Below are positions 7,046 to 8,872 of a DNA stretch of 8,872 nt, piece after piece. The stretch is from positions 1 to 8,872 of the forward strand of contig JBAZOJ010000158.1 of the NCBI GenBank assembly GCA_041648755.1, given 5' to 3'. Numbering within the stretch: the stretch's first letter is position 1; every line of letters starts with the position of its first letter. A program made the position numbers and the translations under genes. Below the pieces are notes generated by a model. It made no database searches. It was given only the letters and a program-made list of their open reading frames with translations, and was not told the origin of the DNA. Origin of the DNA: JBAZOJ01 sp041648755. GTDB lineage: Bacteria > Planctomycetota > B143-G9.

Positions 7046-8092
7046 GTGCAATCAACTCGACAGATTCGCGTCGGGATTCTTGGCGCCACAGGCGTTGTAG
7101 GGCAGCGAATTGCAGCCCTGCTCAATGGCCATCCGCATCTCAAATTGGAGTTCCTTGCCGCCTCGGAAGACCGCACCGGCACTATATACCACGCCGGGGT
7201 CAAGGACAAGCTCTTCGTGGAGCCATCGCGTCTCGATCCATTTTACGATAAGAAGCTTGAGGCGCCGTTCCCCCGTCCGGGCATCGACCTGGTATTCAGC
7301 GCGCTTTCAGCGGATGCAGCTACGAAGTACGAGCCCCTCTTTGCCGAAGCTGGAATAGCGGTCAGCACCAATGCGAGCGCGTTCAGGATGGACCCGCTCG
7401 TTCCTGTGATAATATGCGACGTGAATCCTGAGCACTTGTCGGTCCTCCCTCGTCAAAAGGAGGCGAAAGGCTGGAAGGGGTTCATTGTGGCCAACTCCAA
7501 TTGCTCGACGTCCGGGCTCGTGACTGCGCTCGCACCACTTATGAAATGGGGAATCCGGAGCGTTTCCGTCTGCACCTACCAGTCTCTGTCCGGCGCAGGT
7601 TGGCCCGGTCATCCCGCGCTTGCGGCTCTGGGGAACGTAATTCCATTCATTCCGATGGAAGAAGAGAAAATGGTCGAGGAGACCAAGAAGATACTCGGCG
7701 GATGCACAAGTGAAGGTTTCCATCCCGCCTCGATGACCGTGGATGCAGCCTGTGCACGGGTCCCGGTTGCCGAAGGGCATCTGCTCGCTGCGACGGTCCA
7801 TTTCGAGGGGGAACCTGCTCGTGAGGAGATAATTTCCGCTTGGCGGGCAATGCCCTCATGCGGGCTGTATTCAGCCCCGCGCCACCCGATTGTCTATTGT
7901 GACGAGCCCGACAGACCACAACCCCGGCTGGATGTGGGCACGGAAAATGGCATGTCCGTGATCATCGGCAGGCTGCGCCGCACCGACAGTGGCGGGTGGG
8001 CATTCTTTGCGCTGGCGAACAACCTTGCCCGGGGTGCTGCGGGAGCCGCCGTTACTAACGGAGAACTGCTTTGGTCCCGGGGACTTGTTTAA
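7046..8092 (+). CDS. asd: Aspartate-semialdehyde dehydrogenase, archaeal/eukaryotic type
   Basis: Cytosolic NADP-dependent enzyme that reduces aspartyl-4-phosphate to aspartate semialdehyde, the branch point toward threonine, methionine and lysine or diaminopimelate. The 348 residues fit the family. The Rossmann loop GATGVVG is at 13-19. The catalytic cysteine is Cys153 in NSNCSTSG, and the catalytic histidine is His245 in ARVPVAEGH, with Arg238 before it. YQSLSGAGWPG (178-188), an EEEK segment (205-208) and the C-terminal ALANNLARGAAG stretch (322-333) are also present. The NCST motif, QSLSGAG and the ARVPVxxGH spacing belong to the archaeal/yeast Hom2 class, not the E. coli or Bacillus classes. 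The start is GTG 7046 because of its GGAGG; ATG 7034 would add four residues. All catalytic residues are intact, so the enzyme should be active. The tonB-like gene follows after 27 bases. Confidence 0.93.
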   Translation: MQSTRQIRVGILGATGVVGQRIAALLNGHPHLKLEFLAASEDRTGTIYHAGVKDKLFVEPSRLDPFYDKKLEAPFPRPGIDLVFSALSADAATKYEPLFAEAGIAVSTNASAFRMDPLVPVIICDVNPEHLSVLPRQKEAKGWKGFIVANSNCSTSGLVTALAPLMKWGIRSVSVCTYQSLSGAGWPGHPALAALGNVIPFIPMEEEKMVEETKKILGGCTSEGFHPASMTVDAACARVPVAEGHLLAATVHFEGEPAREEIISAWRAMPSCGLYSAPRHPIVYCDEPDRPQPRLDVGTENGMSVIIGRLRRTDSGGWAFFALANNLARGAAGAAVTNGELLWSRGLV

Positions 8093-8113
8093 TCGAGCTT
8101 TTGGGAGTAGAAT
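8085..8113 (+). promoter_or_regulatory. Candidate promoter that would yield a leaderless tonB-like transcript
   Basis: TAGAAT (8108-8113) matches five of six -10 positions. With a 17-bp spacer it is preceded by TTGTTT (8085-8090), a three-of-six -35. Transcription would then begin about seven bases after the -10 box, at or next to the A of the ATG at 8120. The alternative ribosome site, GGGAG at 8103-8107, is 12 bases from the ATG, which is rather far. Confidence 0.35.
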
Positions 8114-8119
8114 GGATAC

Positions 8120-8848
8120 ATGGCGCTGAAGCCGATCGCAATCCCGGTTAACAAGCTGCTGATCGCAGCGGTGACAGCCTCCTTTGTCTGGCACCTGATG
8201 TCGCTGTTCATGTTCCAGCTTGTCTTCACGGTTGACATGCAGTCCGATTCTCCTATCGACAATATCGAACCCGTTGTTCTGACACATGAGACTCCATTCG
8301 CGGGGAGAATCGCCGGATCCGCGACCAGGGAGATGCTCGAAGCTCTCAGCATTAAGCTTCCTGCTAAGCAACCCTCCGGCGACACGGCGATGCTTTCATC
8401 AGATTACGAGTCTGCCATGTTGGGACGCGACAAGCTCGACCTCGTGTCCAAAATGGACCCGTTCTCTGATCTTGGTTCTGCCCGGGATCTCCCTAAGCCG
8501 GGGTCAGGGGCTCTCGTGCCAGGAGTCGATAGCGAAGCGACAATTCCGCTGAATGCTTTCGGGGGCTCGATCTCCGGGCCTGCGGCAAAGAGAGTCATCA
8601 TTTTCCAGCCGCTTCCACCGCAATATCCGCACGAAGCTGAACTCAAGGGTGTTGAGGGAGACGTCACCATCTCGTTCCTCGTCTCCAAAGACGGGGAGGT
8701 CGTGAACACCGTGGTGGTCTCCTTATCGGGCTCGGCTCTTCTCGATCAGACGGCGCTCGATTTCATCCGCAGTTTCAAGTTTGACCGGTCGAACGAGGCG
8801 ACGCCGGGAAGGGCAACCCTTCGATTCCGCCTCGCAAAGCCCAACTGA
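8120..8848 (+). CDS. TonB-family energy transducer
   Basis: Inner-membrane-anchored periplasmic protein that would couple proton motive force, through an ExbB/ExbD pump, to TonB-dependent outer-membrane transporters. The 242 residues start with one membrane span (about 13-37). That span contains S-FVW-H (Ser21, His25), which reproduces the Ser-x3-His pattern of E. coli TonB needed for ExbB/ExbD coupling. A linker (about 40-155) with little order follows. It lacks the long Pro-Glu/Pro-Lys region of classical TonB and has only scattered prolines. Residues about 160-240 are the TonB C-terminal domain, with PPQYPHEAELKGVEGDV (166-182), FLVSKDGEV (186-194) and a final ATLRFRL strand (232-238). exbB, exbD and a receptor are not in the window. 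ATG 8120 is the only start near the span; its ribosome site is weak. Confidence 0.88.
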   Translation: MALKPIAIPVNKLLIAAVTASFVWHLMSLFMFQLVFTVDMQSDSPIDNIEPVVLTHETPFAGRIAGSATREMLEALSIKLPAKQPSGDTAMLSSDYESAMLGRDKLDLVSKMDPFSDLGSARDLPKPGSGALVPGVDSEATIPLNAFGGSISGPAAKRVIIFQPLPPQYPHEAELKGVEGDVTISFLVSKDGEVVNTVVVSLSGSALLDQTALDFIRSFKFDRSNEATPGRATLRFRLAKPN

Positions 8849-8872
8849 TGTTCAGCGTCAGCCTGTCTGCGA
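8848..8872 (+). CDS. Possible start of a following gene, cut by the window edge
   Basis: An ATG at 8848 overlaps the stop of the tonB-like gene (TGATG) and opens a frame reading MFSVSLSA up to the window end. The overlap would fit translational coupling in an operon, but no clear ribosome binding site precedes it. Eight codons are too few to recognise a product, and chance is a fair alternative. Confidence 0.3.

Noticed and set aside
7307..7801. Minus-strand open frame of 164 codons opposite asd
   Set aside because: The plus strand encodes an intact Asd with both catalytic residues, so this is a shadow frame.
7871..8371. Minus-strand open frame spanning the asd/tonB junction
   Set aside because: It has no recognisable motif, overlaps two well-supported genes and has no promoter or ribosome site that I can see.
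1..8872. Defence, phage, toxin-antitoxin or mobile-element system
   Set aside because: Every substantial frame is explained by surface-protein, glycosyltransferase, amino-acid or TonB families. No nuclease, integrase, transposase, tRNA attachment site or direct terminal repeats were seen.

Overview
The window carries five complete protein genes and possibly the first few codons of a sixth. GC is fairly high. The proteins point to a diderm (Gram-negative type) bacterium: one is a very large exported repeat protein with a signal peptide, one is a TonB energy transducer, and two are glycosyltransferases of envelope-polysaccharide type. The C-terminal CFI-box-like module and the W-x-W terminated bacterial repeats are, from memory, common in large surface proteins of Planctomycetes/Lentisphaerae-like and candidate-phylum bacteria, and the aspartate-semialdehyde dehydrogenase is of the archaeal/eukaryotic type. 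This suggests a deep-branching environmental bacterium. I cannot name the phylum from these genes alone.

Layout. At 1-62 a strong hairpin with a U tract closes the leftward gene. Positions 63-4442 (minus strand) encode a 1459-residue secreted protein: signal peptide, seven-bladed kelch-like propeller, eight tandem repeats of about 75 residues, a second propeller of about seven blades, and a C-terminal CFI-box module. Positions 4443-4698 are a divergent promoter region. The leftward promoter is a perfect consensus (TTGACA, 17 bp, TATAAT). The rightward one has a perfect -35 and a weaker -10. Going right, two GT4 glycosyltransferases (4699-5841 and 5838-6986) are translationally coupled through a 4-base overlap. 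They are followed by asd (7046-8092) and a tonB-like gene (8120-8848), all on the plus strand and closely spaced.

How the genes work together. The two glycosyltransferases very likely act on the same glycan, since they overlap and have different GT4 subtypes. Asd (aspartate-family amino acids and, in most bacteria, diaminopimelate) and TonB (energy transfer to outer-membrane transporters) are not obviously linked to them, so co-transcription here may be positional. The giant exported protein has its own strong promoter and faces away from the rest.

I see no RNA gene, CRISPR array, insertion sequence, phage gene or recognisable defence system. The least ordinary material is the architecture of the giant protein, with its two-repeat periodicity, its column of single cysteines and its C-terminal module lacking a membrane segment, together with its perfect-consensus promoter.
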